Of a stretch of 64,000 nucleotides of DNA, positions 45,561 through 54,091 are shown one piece after another. Numbering within the stretch: the first letter of the stretch is position 1; each line of letters opens with the position of its first letter. The position numbers and the translations under genes are program-made. This DNA comes from Thalassospira profundimaris (lineage in GTDB: Bacteria; Pseudomonadota; Alphaproteobacteria; Rhodospirillales; Thalassospiraceae), in contig NZ_JPWH01000008.1 in assembly GCF_003326755.1 (NCBI RefSeq), positions 1 through 64,000 of the forward strand, read 5' to 3'. The notes under the pieces are model-generated. The model did no database searches, was not told where the DNA came from, and saw only the letters and a program-made list of their open reading frames with translations.

Positions 45561-46403
45561 ATGAACGCATTGACGAAAATGGCCGGTGTCACCGCACTTG
45601 CCACTCTGGTTTCTTTTGCAGCCCAGGCACAGGATGTAAAACCGAATGACGGCCTGAATGCGACTTTGTGGTATCAGACCTCGGTTGAATATAAAACCAC
45701 GGCAAGGTCGGTTTATGCCGGGGCAGAGCGCCTGCTCGGTGCCGCGATTGGCGACCATAGCTGGACGGCTGCCCTGGAGCAGGGCGATGATTACATGTCC
45801 AAGCCCCCGGCGATTATTCTCGATGTGGATGAAACCGTGCTGGATAACGGGGCCTATCAGGCCTGGGTGGTGACGGCTGATACGTCCTACAGCTCCAAAA
45901 CCTGGGCAGAATTTGTAAATGCCGAAATTTCCACGCCAATACCTGGTGCGCTGGAACTGACCAAGGCCGCAGCGGAAAAAGGTGTGGCGGTTTATTATGT
46001 GACCAACCGCAAGGCCCCGGAAGAAGCCGCCACCATTGCCAACCTTAAAAAATACGGTTTCCCCTATGCCGATGCCGACCATGTGATGGTGCGTGGCGAG
46101 AAGAAAGAATGGACCTCCGAGAAGGGCACCCGTCGCGAAGCCGTTGCCGCCGATCACCGTATTATCATGATGTTTGGCGATAACTTTGGCGATTTTGTTG
46201 ATGATATGGGCGGCGATATTAAAGGCCGTCTTGCCAAAATGGACGAATATTCCGCCTATTGGGGCGAACGCTGGTTCATGCTGCCCAACCCGACCTATGG
46301 ATCATGGGAATCGGCCGCTTTTGGCGATAACTGGAAACTTTCGCCCGAGGAACGCCGCCAGATGAAATATGATGCCCTGAATGACTGGAACGGTCCGAAA
46401 TAA
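45561..46403 (+). CDS. Secreted HAD acid phosphatase (class B/e(P4)-like)
   Basis: Periplasmic phosphatase of the HAD IIIB group related to lipoprotein e(P4) and plant acid phosphatases. The 280-residue precursor has a signal peptide (about 1-23, AQA-Q) without a lipobox cysteine, then motif I LDVDETVLDN with D88 and D90, YYVTNRKAPEEAATIANLKKYGFP (motif II region) and FGDNFGDFVDD (motif IV). Usually these enzymes dephosphorylate nucleotides or NMN outside the cell for uptake. Single gene, convergent with DUF4336. Confidence 0.88.
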   Translation: MNALTKMAGVTALATLVSFAAQAQDVKPNDGLNATLWYQTSVEYKTTARSVYAGAERLLGAAIGDHSWTAALEQGDDYMSKPPAIILDVDETVLDNGAYQAWVVTADTSYSSKTWAEFVNAEISTPIPGALELTKAAAEKGVAVYYVTNRKAPEEAATIANLKKYGFPYADADHVMVRGEKKEWTSEKGTRREAVAADHRIIMMFGDNFGDFVDDMGGDIKGRLAKMDEYSAYWGERWFMLPNPTYGSWESAAFGDNWKLSPEERRQMKYDALNDWNGPK

Positions 46404-46432
46404 TCAGGCAGGATTTTAAAGTCGGCTTTTAA

Positions 46433-46460
46433 GGGGGGCGGACATTTTGTCCGGCCCCCT
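46433..46460. terminator. Hairpin between convergent genes
   Basis: Stem GGGGGGCGGAC pairs with GTCCGGCCCCC with a single mismatch and a 5-base loop (46433-46459). The T run after it is weak (TGTTTA), so termination is likely but not certain, acting mainly for the acid phosphatase gene. Confidence 0.55.
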
Positions 46461-46491
46461 GTTTATTGAGAGCAATAGAAACCGGACTGTT

Positions 46492-47235
46492 TTATACCCA
46501 CGAAAAAGCGCGTTTCAGTTCGGCAACGGCGTTGTTTTCGTACCAGCGGCCATGCGCGAGAATAATGCGTTCCGGCTGCCAGGCAATCATCTGGTCCACG
46601 GCCCGGCGCAGGGCAGGTTTGTACCCCATGAAAGTGGCGCGCATGTCGCGCGGGGCGGCACCATGCGGGTCCATCGTGCCAAACAGGCGCACCAGAAACC
46701 GCCAGATCGGGCTTTTGATTTTGTGGGCCTCGAAATTTTCGATCAGGTCGGTCAAAATCAGGGTGCGCGATGCCCGGTGAAAAAACACCGCCTCGGTCAA
46801 ATAACTGCCACTGACCACCACCTGGTCAATCTCGCCCGCCCAGCCAGGATCGGCGACATCGTCCAATATATGATCAAGGCGAATGTTAATTCCGTTATCT
46901 TTGGCGCGCTTGGCAATGCCTGCCACGCCAAAACTTTCTGCTGCCGGGTAGGCCTGCATCCATTCCGGGATGCTGGCATAATGAATGGTATTGGGAGCAA
47001 TCAGGTATCGCACCGGCCCCAGTGCATCAATTTGGGTCTTGAGCTCCGGCGAGATTTTGACGGGTGAATGGAGCCATATATCGCCATTGTTCTGGCGAAT
47101 AACCGTCATTCGGGTGGGAAAAGGCAGGCTTACGCCCATATAGCGAAAACCGATCACCGGACCATCTACCAGCCAGATAGTGTCATCGATTGGTTTTAAG
47201 ACATTCAGTGGCTGATAGGTTTCAATTTTAAACAT
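46492..47235 (-). CDS. DUF4336 domain protein (metallo-hydrolase-like)
   Basis: The 247-residue protein matches the DUF4336 group, which resembles metallo-beta-lactamase folds with a reduced metal site: IWLVDGPVIGFRYMGVSLPFPTRMTVIR at the N-terminus, LIAPNTIHYASIPEWMQAYP in the middle and RIILAHGRWYENNA near the C-terminus, where NxxH and AHGR would supply ligands. No catalytic function is assigned. The gene is followed upstream by the FAD oxidase gene on the same strand, 33 bases away, and may be co-transcribed with it. Confidence 0.78.
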   Translation of the reverse strand: MFKIETYQPLNVLKPIDDTIWLVDGPVIGFRYMGVSLPFPTRMTVIRQNNGDIWLHSPVKISPELKTQIDALGPVRYLIAPNTIHYASIPEWMQAYPAAESFGVAGIAKRAKDNGINIRLDHILDDVADPGWAGEIDQVVVSGSYLTEAVFFHRASRTLILTDLIENFEAHKIKSPIWRFLVRLFGTMDPHGAAPRDMRATFMGYKPALRRAVDQMIAWQPERIILAHGRWYENNAVAELKRAFSWV

Positions 47236-47268
47236 GTTTACCCGGTAAATATTAGTGAAAACACATAT

Positions 47269-48726
47269 TTACTTATGGGCGACAACCTTGCCGGGGTTCA
47301 AGATGTTTTCCGGGTCAATCGCCTGTTTAAGGGTTTTTAGCAGGCGAATTTTGGCCATGTCGGCATAATGTTCCAGTTCCGCGACTTTCAGGCGGCCAAT
47401 GCCATGTTCCGCGCTGATCGATCCGCCCAGTTCGGCCACGATGTCATGGATGTCGCGGTTAAGCGCATCCCAATGGGTCAGAAAGTCGGCCTTGGGCATG
47501 TTTTCGGGCTGGCTGAAATTGAAATGGATATTGCCATCGCCCACATGACCAAACGGGCAGGGACGAATGCCGGGAATGCGCTTTTGCGCCTGTTCAATGC
47601 CGCGTTCAATCAGGGCGGGAACGGCGGAAACCGGTACGGACACATCATGTTTGATGCTGCCGCCCTCGCGCGTTTGGGCTTCCGGGATGCCTTCGCGGAT
47701 GGCCCACAGGTTGGTACGCTGTTTTTCCGATTGTGCAACCGTTCCATCCAGAATAAATCCGCTCTCAAGCGCATATTCCAGAACATTTTCCAGTACTGGC
47801 AGCAAATTATCTTTCGGGCGCGAGGATGTTATTTCAATCATCGCATACCAGGGGGCACGGGTTTGAAGCGGGGCGACGCAATTTGGCAAATGGCGAACAG
47901 CTAAATCCTGGGCAAACTGGCTCATGAGCTCGAAGGCGGCAATGGCATCGCCGGTATCGCGCCGTGCCAGGGCCAAAAGGTCCAGCGCGGCCTCCACATT
48001 GGGCAGGGCTACCCAGGCGGTGGCAAGATGGCGCGGGCGCGGAAACAGTTTCAGGGTGCAGGCGGTAATAATGCCCAGCGTGCCTTCTGCGCCGATAAAC
48101 AGGTCGCGCAGGTCATAGCCGGTATTATCCTTGCGCAGCTTGGAAAGCCCGTTCCAGATGGTGCCATCGGCCAGCACGACCTCAAGCCCCAATACCAGAT
48201 CGCGGGTATTGCCATAGCGAATAACATTCAGCCCCCCCGCATTGGTGGCAATATTACCGCCAATCTGGCAGGTGCCCTGTGCGCCCAGGCTCAGCGGAAA
48301 TAACAGATCATGCTCTTCGGCGGTCTGCTGGATGTTTTGCAGGATGGCACCAGACTGCACCGTCATGGTGAAGTCGCGGGCATCGGTTTCCAGGATTTTA
48401 TCCATCCGCGCCAGATTGATCAGGATTTGCCCCTGATCGGCAACCGCGCCGCCGCAACGCCCGGTATTGCCCCCCTGCGGTACCAGGGCAATGCCTGCGT
48501 CGTGGCACAGCTTTACACATTTAGCGACCTCAAGGGTGCTGGCCGGATAAAGCACAAGCTCTGCCTGCCCGGTAAATTTATTGCGTGCCTCGCTGTTATG
48601 CTTTTCCAGCACATCCGGGGCCATACTCCAGCCGCGCGGCCCGACAACGGCCTGCAACTGTTTAACAAGTGCGGCGGGCAGGAAACTGGCAGGATGGGAA
48701 CCCTTAGGCGGAACCGAAGATGGCAT
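47269..48726 (-). CDS. FAD-linked D-2-hydroxyacid dehydrogenase (GlcD/D2HGDH type)
   Basis: Flavoprotein oxidising D-lactate, D-2-hydroxyglutarate or glycolate. The 485-residue protein has the VAO-type FAD domain (PQGGNTGRCGGAV around residue 85-97, GNIATNAGGLNVIRYGN and GAEGTLGIIT) and a C-terminal FAD-oxidase C domain with the metal-site GHVGDGNIHFNF and SAEHGIGRLK. All hallmarks of the single-subunit D-2-hydroxyglutarate/D-lactate dehydrogenases are present; no iron-sulfur partner gene adjoins. A five-copy heptamer repeat sits between it and the upstream sua5. Confidence 0.9.
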   Translation of the reverse strand: MPSSVPPKGSHPASFLPAALVKQLQAVVGPRGWSMAPDVLEKHNSEARNKFTGQAELVLYPASTLEVAKCVKLCHDAGIALVPQGGNTGRCGGAVADQGQILINLARMDKILETDARDFTMTVQSGAILQNIQQTAEEHDLLFPLSLGAQGTCQIGGNIATNAGGLNVIRYGNTRDLVLGLEVVLADGTIWNGLSKLRKDNTGYDLRDLFIGAEGTLGIITACTLKLFPRPRHLATAWVALPNVEAALDLLALARRDTGDAIAAFELMSQFAQDLAVRHLPNCVAPLQTRAPWYAMIEITSSRPKDNLLPVLENVLEYALESGFILDGTVAQSEKQRTNLWAIREGIPEAQTREGGSIKHDVSVPVSAVPALIERGIEQAQKRIPGIRPCPFGHVGDGNIHFNFSQPENMPKADFLTHWDALNRDIHDIVAELGGSISAEHGIGRLKVAELEHYADMAKIRLLKTLKQAIDPENILNPGKVVAHK

Positions 48727-48792
48727 GAAAAGCCCCGTGATCGTGGAATATGTGTTTGGATATGCGCAATCAGTAACGGACGGCTATGTACT

Positions 48793-48827
48793 AAGTGCCA
48801 AGTGCCAAGTGCCAAGTGCCAAATGCC
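48793..48827. repeat. Heptanucleotide tandem repeat (AAGTGCC)
   Basis: Four perfect head-to-tail copies of AAGTGCC (48793-48820) and a fifth with one change (AAATGCC, 48821-48827). It lies between the sua5 stop (48834) and the start of the downstream oxidase gene on the minus strand, about 65 bases from its ATG. Such simple repeats can change copy number by slippage. Confidence 0.9.
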
Positions 48828-48833
48828 GGATGA

Positions 48834-49826
48834 TTAGCCCTGTGCTGCTATGCGCGGGGCAGCCGCGCGTTTCATGCGGTCATTAATGGCAATGCCCAGC
48901 CCGTGATCGGGAATCGGGGCCACGGCAATGCCCTTGACCCGGCTTTGATCCGCCTGATGGAGCAGGGCAAACAGGTTGGCCGCGGCCTCGCGGTCATCCC
49001 CGGTTTTGGATAGCCACAATATTTTGGCAAAGCCGCGTGTGGCGCATTCCGGGCCAAAGGCCAGCAACGCTTCATCGCCAATCGCGGCATCGGGTTCGGT
49101 CGCATTCAGGCGCACCGGCAGGCCCGGCGCATAATGGCTGGTCATCATGCCTGGCGATTTGGGGGCGTTGTCGTCGGTTTCGGCCATCACAACATCGCAA
49201 TCCAGCACGGCCTTGATCTGCTCGGCGGTGATGCCACCGGGGCGCAACATCACAACGCGCTCCGTCGTCAGGTCAATCACCGTGCTTTCCAGGCCCACGC
49301 CACACGGTCCGCCATCCAGAATCATCGAAACCGCATTTCCAAGCGATGCGGCAACATGCCCGGCAGTCGTGGGGCTGATGCGCCCGGAGCGGTTGGCCGA
49401 GGGTGCGGCAATGGGGCGCCCGGCAGCGCGCAAAAGGGCACGCGCCATATCGTGGGCGGGCACACGCACGGCAATGCTGGGCAAGCCAGCAGTGGTGAGT
49501 TCGCAAATCGTGCTGTCATCGCGCTTGGGCAATACCAGCGACAGGGCACCGGGCCAGAAGGCTGCCGCCAGTTTATCGGCCCGTTCATCAAACACCGCAT
49601 GGTTTGCGGCGGCGTCACGGTCCGGGAAATGGCTGATCAGCGGGTTAAAGGACGGGCGTTGCTTGGCGGCAAAAATACCGGCAACGGCATCCTTGTTGGT
49701 GGCATCCGCACCCAGCCCGTAAACCGTTTCGGTGGGAAATGCCACCAGCTCCCCCGCACGCAATTTGCCCGCAGCCTGGGCCAGGGCACCTTCGGAATAG
49801 GGACGTATGGTCAGGGCGGGGGACAT
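48834..49826 (-). CDS. Threonylcarbamoyl-AMP synthase Sua5
   Basis: Makes threonylcarbamoyl-adenylate from threonine, bicarbonate and ATP, for t6A37 modification of ANN-decoding tRNAs. The 330-residue protein is the two-domain Sua5 form: a YrdC domain (about 1-205) with YGLGADATN, KQRPSFNPL, SANRSG and ESTVIDLT, and a C-terminal Sua5 domain joined by a linker with MMTSHYAPGLP. The ATP and threonine binding residues are present. It may be transcribed with the downstream oxidase gene. Confidence 0.93.
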   Translation of the reverse strand: MSPALTIRPYSEGALAQAAGKLRAGELVAFPTETVYGLGADATNKDAVAGIFAAKQRPSFNPLISHFPDRDAAANHAVFDERADKLAAAFWPGALSLVLPKRDDSTICELTTAGLPSIAVRVPAHDMARALLRAAGRPIAAPSANRSGRISPTTAGHVAASLGNAVSMILDGGPCGVGLESTVIDLTTERVVMLRPGGITAEQIKAVLDCDVVMAETDDNAPKSPGMMTSHYAPGLPVRLNATEPDAAIGDEALLAFGPECATRGFAKILWLSKTGDDREAAANLFALLHQADQSRVKGIAVAPIPDHGLGIAINDRMKRAAAPRIAAQG

Positions 49827-50087
49827 GGCACCACCATCAATGAAATTGCAATATACTGAAATACCTAGCGATGATGGCCCGCAATGACAAGCTGGAACCG
49901 ACTTTATTGATGTTTGAATTGATCGAATGATCCTTACAATTTAAGGTATTTGCCACAGGAAGAACCATCTGGTTGATCATGGTTCGCGCGTGGTGCGTGT
50001 GAAGGCCTGTGTTGCCTGTTTTTTGGCCTGCTGCAAACACCCGCTCAGGTCCCCCAACGGTGTCATTCATCGCAAGGAGGGCCGCGG

Positions 50088-51275
50088 ATGCCTGTGCGTG
50101 GGTCTAATTTTTTGAAATTCAGCTTTTCGGCGTCTGGTGCCCTGCCATTGGCGCTGGTTAATCTGGCGTCGTTTGTCTCGCAAATCATTCAGATTGGCGT
50201 GATCGATACGCTGTTGCCACTGGCGTTGACCAATGCCGGGTTGGGCGAGCGGCATGGCGGGATGATGTTATCGCTTTACTGGCTGGCCGATTTGATGGGC
50301 GGCTTTTTTGTTGCGGCGATTTTGCGCAAAACCCACCCGGTTATTCCGCTTTTGATCAGCGGTGTGTCGTTTTTTACCCTGATCGTGGTGGTGATGGTTG
50401 CGCCGCAATCGCTTTGGGTGCTTCCGGCAACGCTGTTTGCCGGGTTGGGGTTGATCTTGCGCTGGGTGGTGTGTGATGGCCTGATTGTACAATTGGCCCC
50501 GGCCAATAAAGTCGGTCGGGTGGTGGGTTTTCATGAAACCCTGATGGGCCTTGGCATTGTTTTGGGACCGATCCTGATTGGCTGGTTTGGCGATGATGCT
50601 CGGATGATGTCGGGCCTGGCGCTGGCGGCGGCGATTATTGCGCTTTTATGCGGTTTTGCCTTTCCGCGCCTTGAAATGGCCTCAACAAAAAAGGGGGCCG
50701 GGGCGACCTTGCGGCGCTGGATTGATCATTGGGATCTGGTGTTAATCGCCTTTGTTGCAGGCTTTATCGAGATTTGCTTTTTGTCCGTTTTGCCCCTGCA
50801 GGCGCAGCGCGACACCGGCCTTGCCGATGCCGGACTGTGGTTGGCAGCAATTTTTGTCTTTGGGGGCACGGTGTGCCAGCCTGTTATTGGTTATCTGTCT
50901 GACAAAGCGGGGCCGGTGAAACTGGCCTGGCTGTGTTTTGCCCTGTTGCTGGCGGGCGCTGTGCCTTTGGCCCTGTCGGGATATGGCGTTTTTGCCGGAA
51001 TGGTACAATTTGCCATCGGCATGGCGGTGGCGGGCCTTTATACCGCTGCGGTGCTGATCGCGGCCAGCGGACGCGGCAATGAAGGTTATCAGGTTGGTGT
51101 TTTGGTGCTGGTGTCGCAAAGTTATACGCTGGGTGCGATTGTCGGCCCATCGGCGGGAACAGCACTTTTGGTGATCATGGGCAGTTGGGCCTTGCCGGTG
51201 CTGGTTTTGTCTTCAGGCAGCCTGTCGGTATTGCTGCTGTGGATACGGCATATGACAGAACGGGCAAAAATGTGA
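50088..51275 (+). CDS. Major facilitator superfamily transporter (YcaD-like)
   Basis: Twelve-helix inner-membrane transporter of 395 residues. Hydrophobic segments are evenly spaced; the cytosolic loop between helices 2 and 3 has ILRKTHP, and the second half has GYLSDKAGPVK, both at the expected loop 2-3 positions of MFS halves. Substrate unknown; the sequence resembles YcaD/UMF-type members. AAGGAGG at 50074-50080 gives the start. Single gene before a strong terminator. The 261-base spacer upstream has no supported gene. Confidence 0.85.
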   Translation: MPVRGSNFLKFSFSASGALPLALVNLASFVSQIIQIGVIDTLLPLALTNAGLGERHGGMMLSLYWLADLMGGFFVAAILRKTHPVIPLLISGVSFFTLIVVVMVAPQSLWVLPATLFAGLGLILRWVVCDGLIVQLAPANKVGRVVGFHETLMGLGIVLGPILIGWFGDDARMMSGLALAAAIIALLCGFAFPRLEMASTKKGAGATLRRWIDHWDLVLIAFVAGFIEICFLSVLPLQAQRDTGLADAGLWLAAIFVFGGTVCQPVIGYLSDKAGPVKLAWLCFALLLAGAVPLALSGYGVFAGMVQFAIGMAVAGLYTAAVLIAASGRGNEGYQVGVLVLVSQSYTLGAIVGPSAGTALLVIMGSWALPVLVLSSGSLSVLLLWIRHMTERAKM

Positions 51276-51287
51276 CCCAAACAGCGC

Positions 51288-51316
51288 AGAGCCGCCCCTA
51301 AAGGACGGCTCTTTTT
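51288..51316 (+). terminator. Terminator after the MFS gene
   Basis: Stem AGAGCCG (51288-51294) with CGGCTCT (51306-51312), 11-base loop, followed by TTTTAC. Confidence 0.85.
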
Positions 51317-51595
51317 ACGCTCTAGTTCGGTATCGCTCCGCGGTAGTGACCCGAACCGCGTCGCCGTGATTCCGGCGGCTGTTTACGTCACCTACAACAA
51401 TGTGTGGCGATGACTATATGGTGCGACAAAACCGCCAAAAAGTCAAGTTTTCTGCGGGTTCTATGGCCTTTTTATCTGCCCGCGAAATGGTGCATCGCCA
51501 ACAGAATAGGGTGATGATAGTGAAATGGAATCCGGGTGTTTTGCTGCGATGCGGCATATTTGCGCCGTGTCGAAGGTGAAAATTTTTCCGCACCC
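51317..51595. other. Gene-free stretch with stacked hairpins
   Basis: No coding region is supported. It contains GTTCGG/CCGAAC (51325-51330, 51351-51356) and CGCCG/CGGCG (51362-51366, 51373-51377) inverted repeats directly after the MFS terminator, then AT-richer sequence. A structured transcript is possible, but no promoter or known RNA family was recognised; tRNA and SRP RNA patterns do not fit. Confidence 0.35.
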
Positions 51596-52102
51596 TTATT
51601 GCGAGAACATCGATTTTGAGGGCGGAGAAGATATACGGGAAGGCTGCGTTGCCCATTGTGTGACGATCAGGCCCAGTAAAATCATCACCACACCGGAAAT
51701 GCGTGCCAGATTGACCGGCTTTATCGGCAGGCCAACCAGACCAAAATGGTCAATCAGAAGCGATGCAATCATTTGCCCGGCAATGACGGCAACAATGAAG
51801 TTGGTAGCGCCCAGTTTGGGGGCCAGCAGCAAGGCAGCCGTGATGTAAATAACGCCTGCCGCACCGCCCAGCCAGATCCACCAGGGCCCTTTGAAGGTGC
51901 CGGAAAATGTGGGGGCGGAGACCTTAAAACCCATCATCACCGGAATGATAATGGCGATACTGACCGCAAGTGACACCAGTGTCGCCCATAGCGGGTGGCC
52001 CAGCATCCGGCCCAAGGTCGCATTGGCCCCCGCCTGAAATGGCACAACAGCCCCGGCCAAAAGGGCAAATCCCAACAAAAGAACGGACGAGATATTTTGC
52101 AT
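51596..52102 (-). CDS. DMT-family transporter (DUF606/YdcZ type)
   Basis: Five-helix membrane protein of 168 residues of the DUF606 half-size drug/metabolite transporter group: LLLGFALLAGAVVPFQAGANATLGRMLGHPLWATLVS at the N-terminus, LGATNFIVAVIAGQMIASLLIDHFG(L)VG near the C-terminus. The last 15 residues are hydrophilic. Such proteins work as dimers or with a paired gene; a single copy is seen here. Divergent from a LysR regulator with a 97-base control region, so probably regulated by it. Confidence 0.85.
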   Translation of the reverse strand: MQNISSVLLLGFALLAGAVVPFQAGANATLGRMLGHPLWATLVSLAVSIAIIIPVMMGFKVSAPTFSGTFKGPWWIWLGGAAGVIYITAALLLAPKLGATNFIVAVIAGQMIASLLIDHFGLVGLPIKPVNLARISGVVMILLGLIVTQWATQPSRISSPPSKSMFSQ

Positions 52103-52146
52103 GATGATAACTCCCGAAGGTGAAATGCCAATGCGGGATGTTATCT

Positions 52147-52179
52147 ATCATTCAAATGATGAATGGAAATTCGTATTTC
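52147..52179. promoter_or_regulatory. Palindromes in the transporter/LysR divergent region
   Basis: ATCATT-CA-AATGAT (52147-52160) and GAAAT-TCGT-ATTTC (52166-52179) lie between the divergent genes, 21 to 53 bases before the LysR start. They are likely binding sites of the LysR protein, though neither alone proves it. Confidence 0.45.
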
Positions 52180-52199
52180 AAACCTGTATTATATGATTT

Positions 52200-53108
52200 A
52201 TGAATAACTTGTCTGCGATTGATCTTAATCTTCTGGTGGTGCTTGATGCGCTTTTGGCGGAACGGCATGTTTCGCGTGCGGCCCTGCGCCTCAATAAAAG
52301 CCAGCCTGCCGTCAGTCACGCGCTGGGGCGGTTGCGGCTGTTGCTGGATGATCCGTTGCTGGTGCGGCGCGGTGGAAGGCTGGAGGCCACCCCCTTTGCC
52401 CGCAGCCTGGCACCGGAACTGGCCGCGATTTTGGGCCAGCTTCAGGAACTGTTGGAAACTCCGGGTTTTGACCCGGCAACAGCGCGCCGTACCTTCCGCC
52501 TTGCCATGTCCGATTATGGGGCCACCCTTTTATTGCCGCGCTTGATCAGGATGTTGCGCAAGGATGCGCCTTTTTGTGACCTGGTGGTTGGTCAGGCCGG
52601 GCGCGAGGTCATGCAGTCGCAGGTTATTGAAGGCGAAATTGATCTGGCGCTCGGGGTGTTTCCCGAAAGGCGGGTGGATATATGTGACCAGGTGCTGTTT
52701 CGCGAGGAATTCATTTGTGTGGCGGACAAGGGCCACTTTCCCGAGAGCGCGGACATTAACCTGGATCGTTATTTGGCCTGTGACCATATTCTGGTGTCTT
52801 TGCACGCCGATAGTGCCAGTGCGAACGAAATTGAAGCCGCCCTGGGCCGATTGGGGGCATTTCGTCGTAATGTGGTGATTGTTCCGCACTGGAGTCTTGC
52901 GGTGGATCTGGTGCGCGGGACCGATTTGATTTTAACCGTGGCGCGCAGCATTGTGCCAGCCCCGGATCATCTGGACGGGCTTTTTGTTTTTGCGCCACCC
53001 TTTGATATTCCCAGCTTCGCCTTTCGCCAGATTTGGCATCAAAGGCGCGATAGCGACCCGGCACATCTATGGCTGCGCCAAATGGTTGCCGGGTTGCTGG
53101 CGGATTGA
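52200..53108 (+). CDS. LysR-family transcriptional regulator
   Basis: The 302-residue protein has the N-terminal helix-turn-helix (residues about 3-62, RHVSRAALRLNKSQPAVSHALGRLR) and a C-terminal inducer-binding domain resembling the NodD/PcpR subgroup that often senses aromatic or xenobiotic compounds. The neighbouring half-size DMT transporter is divergent and probably its target. A 13-bp inverted repeat follows 26 bases after its stop. Confidence 0.9.
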   Translation: MNNLSAIDLNLLVVLDALLAERHVSRAALRLNKSQPAVSHALGRLRLLLDDPLLVRRGGRLEATPFARSLAPELAAILGQLQELLETPGFDPATARRTFRLAMSDYGATLLLPRLIRMLRKDAPFCDLVVGQAGREVMQSQVIEGEIDLALGVFPERRVDICDQVLFREEFICVADKGHFPESADINLDRYLACDHILVSLHADSASANEIEAALGRLGAFRRNVVIVPHWSLAVDLVRGTDLILTVARSIVPAPDHLDGLFVFAPPFDIPSFAFRQIWHQRRDSDPAHLWLRQMVAGLLAD

Positions 53109-53134
53109 TGTTTTTGCGCTGTCGCGTATCGGCC

Positions 53135-53171
53135 TTTATTCGGCAGGATTGTTAACACCCTGCCGAATAAA
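53135..53171. terminator. 13-bp inverted repeat between convergent genes
   Basis: TTTATTCGGCAGG (53135-53147) and CCTGCCGAATAAA (53159-53171) are exact reverse complements with an 11-base loop. The AT ends of the stem can act as short U tracts in either direction, so it probably terminates both the LysR gene and the convergent cysQ. Confidence 0.7.
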
Positions 53172-53185
53172 TGAAAATTTGTTGC

Positions 53186-54001
53186 CTAGTCCTGATATGT
53201 CACGGGTACAGACGGGCTGCGCGCGATGAAAAACGGGTTGGCGAAACCATCCTTGCCATAGACAAACGGGCTGCCATCCAGGTTTTCAACCACACCGCCC
53301 GCCGCAGCCAGCACGGCATGACCGGCCCCAATATCCCATTCCATCGTCCGACCCAGGCGCGGGTAAAGGTCTGCCTCGCCTTGCGCGACCAGGCAGAGTT
53401 TAAGCGAGCTTCCCGCAGGGCGCATTTCCTGAACCTTGAGATCGCCGAGGAACGCCTTCATCGCCTCCGGGTCGCCATGCGATCGGGAGCCCACCACCAC
53501 AACCCCGGCATCGGGTATGTCGCGCACGGAAATGTCGGTGATTTTCGGTTCAAGGTCATTTTCAATCAATCTGGCCCCATCCGGCCCGCCGAAATACAGC
53601 TTTTCGATTGCCGGGGCATAGACCACGCCCATCACCGGCACACCCTGGGCAATCAGCGCGATATTGACGGTGAATTCGCCATTACGCTTGATAAATTCCT
53701 TGGTGCCATCCAGCGGGTCCACCAGCCAGAAAAAATCCGTCTCAGCGGAAACATCGGGCACATTGCCTGCCGCAACGCTTTCCTCGGATACGATTTTAAC
53801 ATCGGGTGTCAGGGCACGAAGACCAGGCAGAATAATGGCTTCGGCAGCTTCATCTGCCTCTGTCACCGGCGAGGCATCGTCCTTGGAGCGAACTTCAAAT
53901 TCGGTTTTGTAAATTTCCATGATCGCGGCGCCAGCCCTGCGGGCAATTTCGATCAGGCCGTTTTCAAGGGCTTGGGCATCAGCGGGCAGGCCGTGGGGCA
54001 T
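53186..54001 (-). CDS. cysQ: 3'(2'),5'-bisphosphate nucleotidase CysQ
   Basis: Hydrolyses 3'-phosphoadenosine 5'-phosphate to AMP, preventing its build-up from sulfate assimilation. The 271-residue protein has the inositol monophosphatase fold with EESVAAG (metal ligand glutamate), WLVDPLDGTKEFIKRNGEFTVNIALI (metal-binding DPLDGT) and WDIGAGHAVLAAAGG. Two starts are possible: ATG 54001 with AAAGGA before it, and ATG 54022 without a visible Shine-Dalgarno; the first is preferred. It precedes the Memo-AMMECR1 gene on the same strand by 90 bases. Confidence 0.88.
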   Translation of the reverse strand: MPHGLPADAQALENGLIEIARRAGAAIMEIYKTEFEVRSKDDASPVTEADEAAEAIILPGLRALTPDVKIVSEESVAAGNVPDVSAETDFFWLVDPLDGTKEFIKRNGEFTVNIALIAQGVPVMGVVYAPAIEKLYFGGPDGARLIENDLEPKITDISVRDIPDAGVVVVGSRSHGDPEAMKAFLGDLKVQEMRPAGSSLKLCLVAQGEADLYPRLGRTMEWDIGAGHAVLAAAGGVVENLDGSPFVYGKDGFANPFFIARSPSVPVTYQD

Positions 54002-54091
54002 GGGAAATCCTTTGTCTGACATGCGGTTTGGCAACGATCTTTGCGGATATATGGGGATGACCTAGGCAATTTTCAGGCAAAGGTCCAGCCC

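Noticed and set aside
51317-51595. tRNA or SRP RNA gene in the gene-free stretch
   Set aside because: The GGTTCGGG segment resembles a T arm, but no cloverleaf can be drawn; the conserved SRP S-domain sequence is absent.
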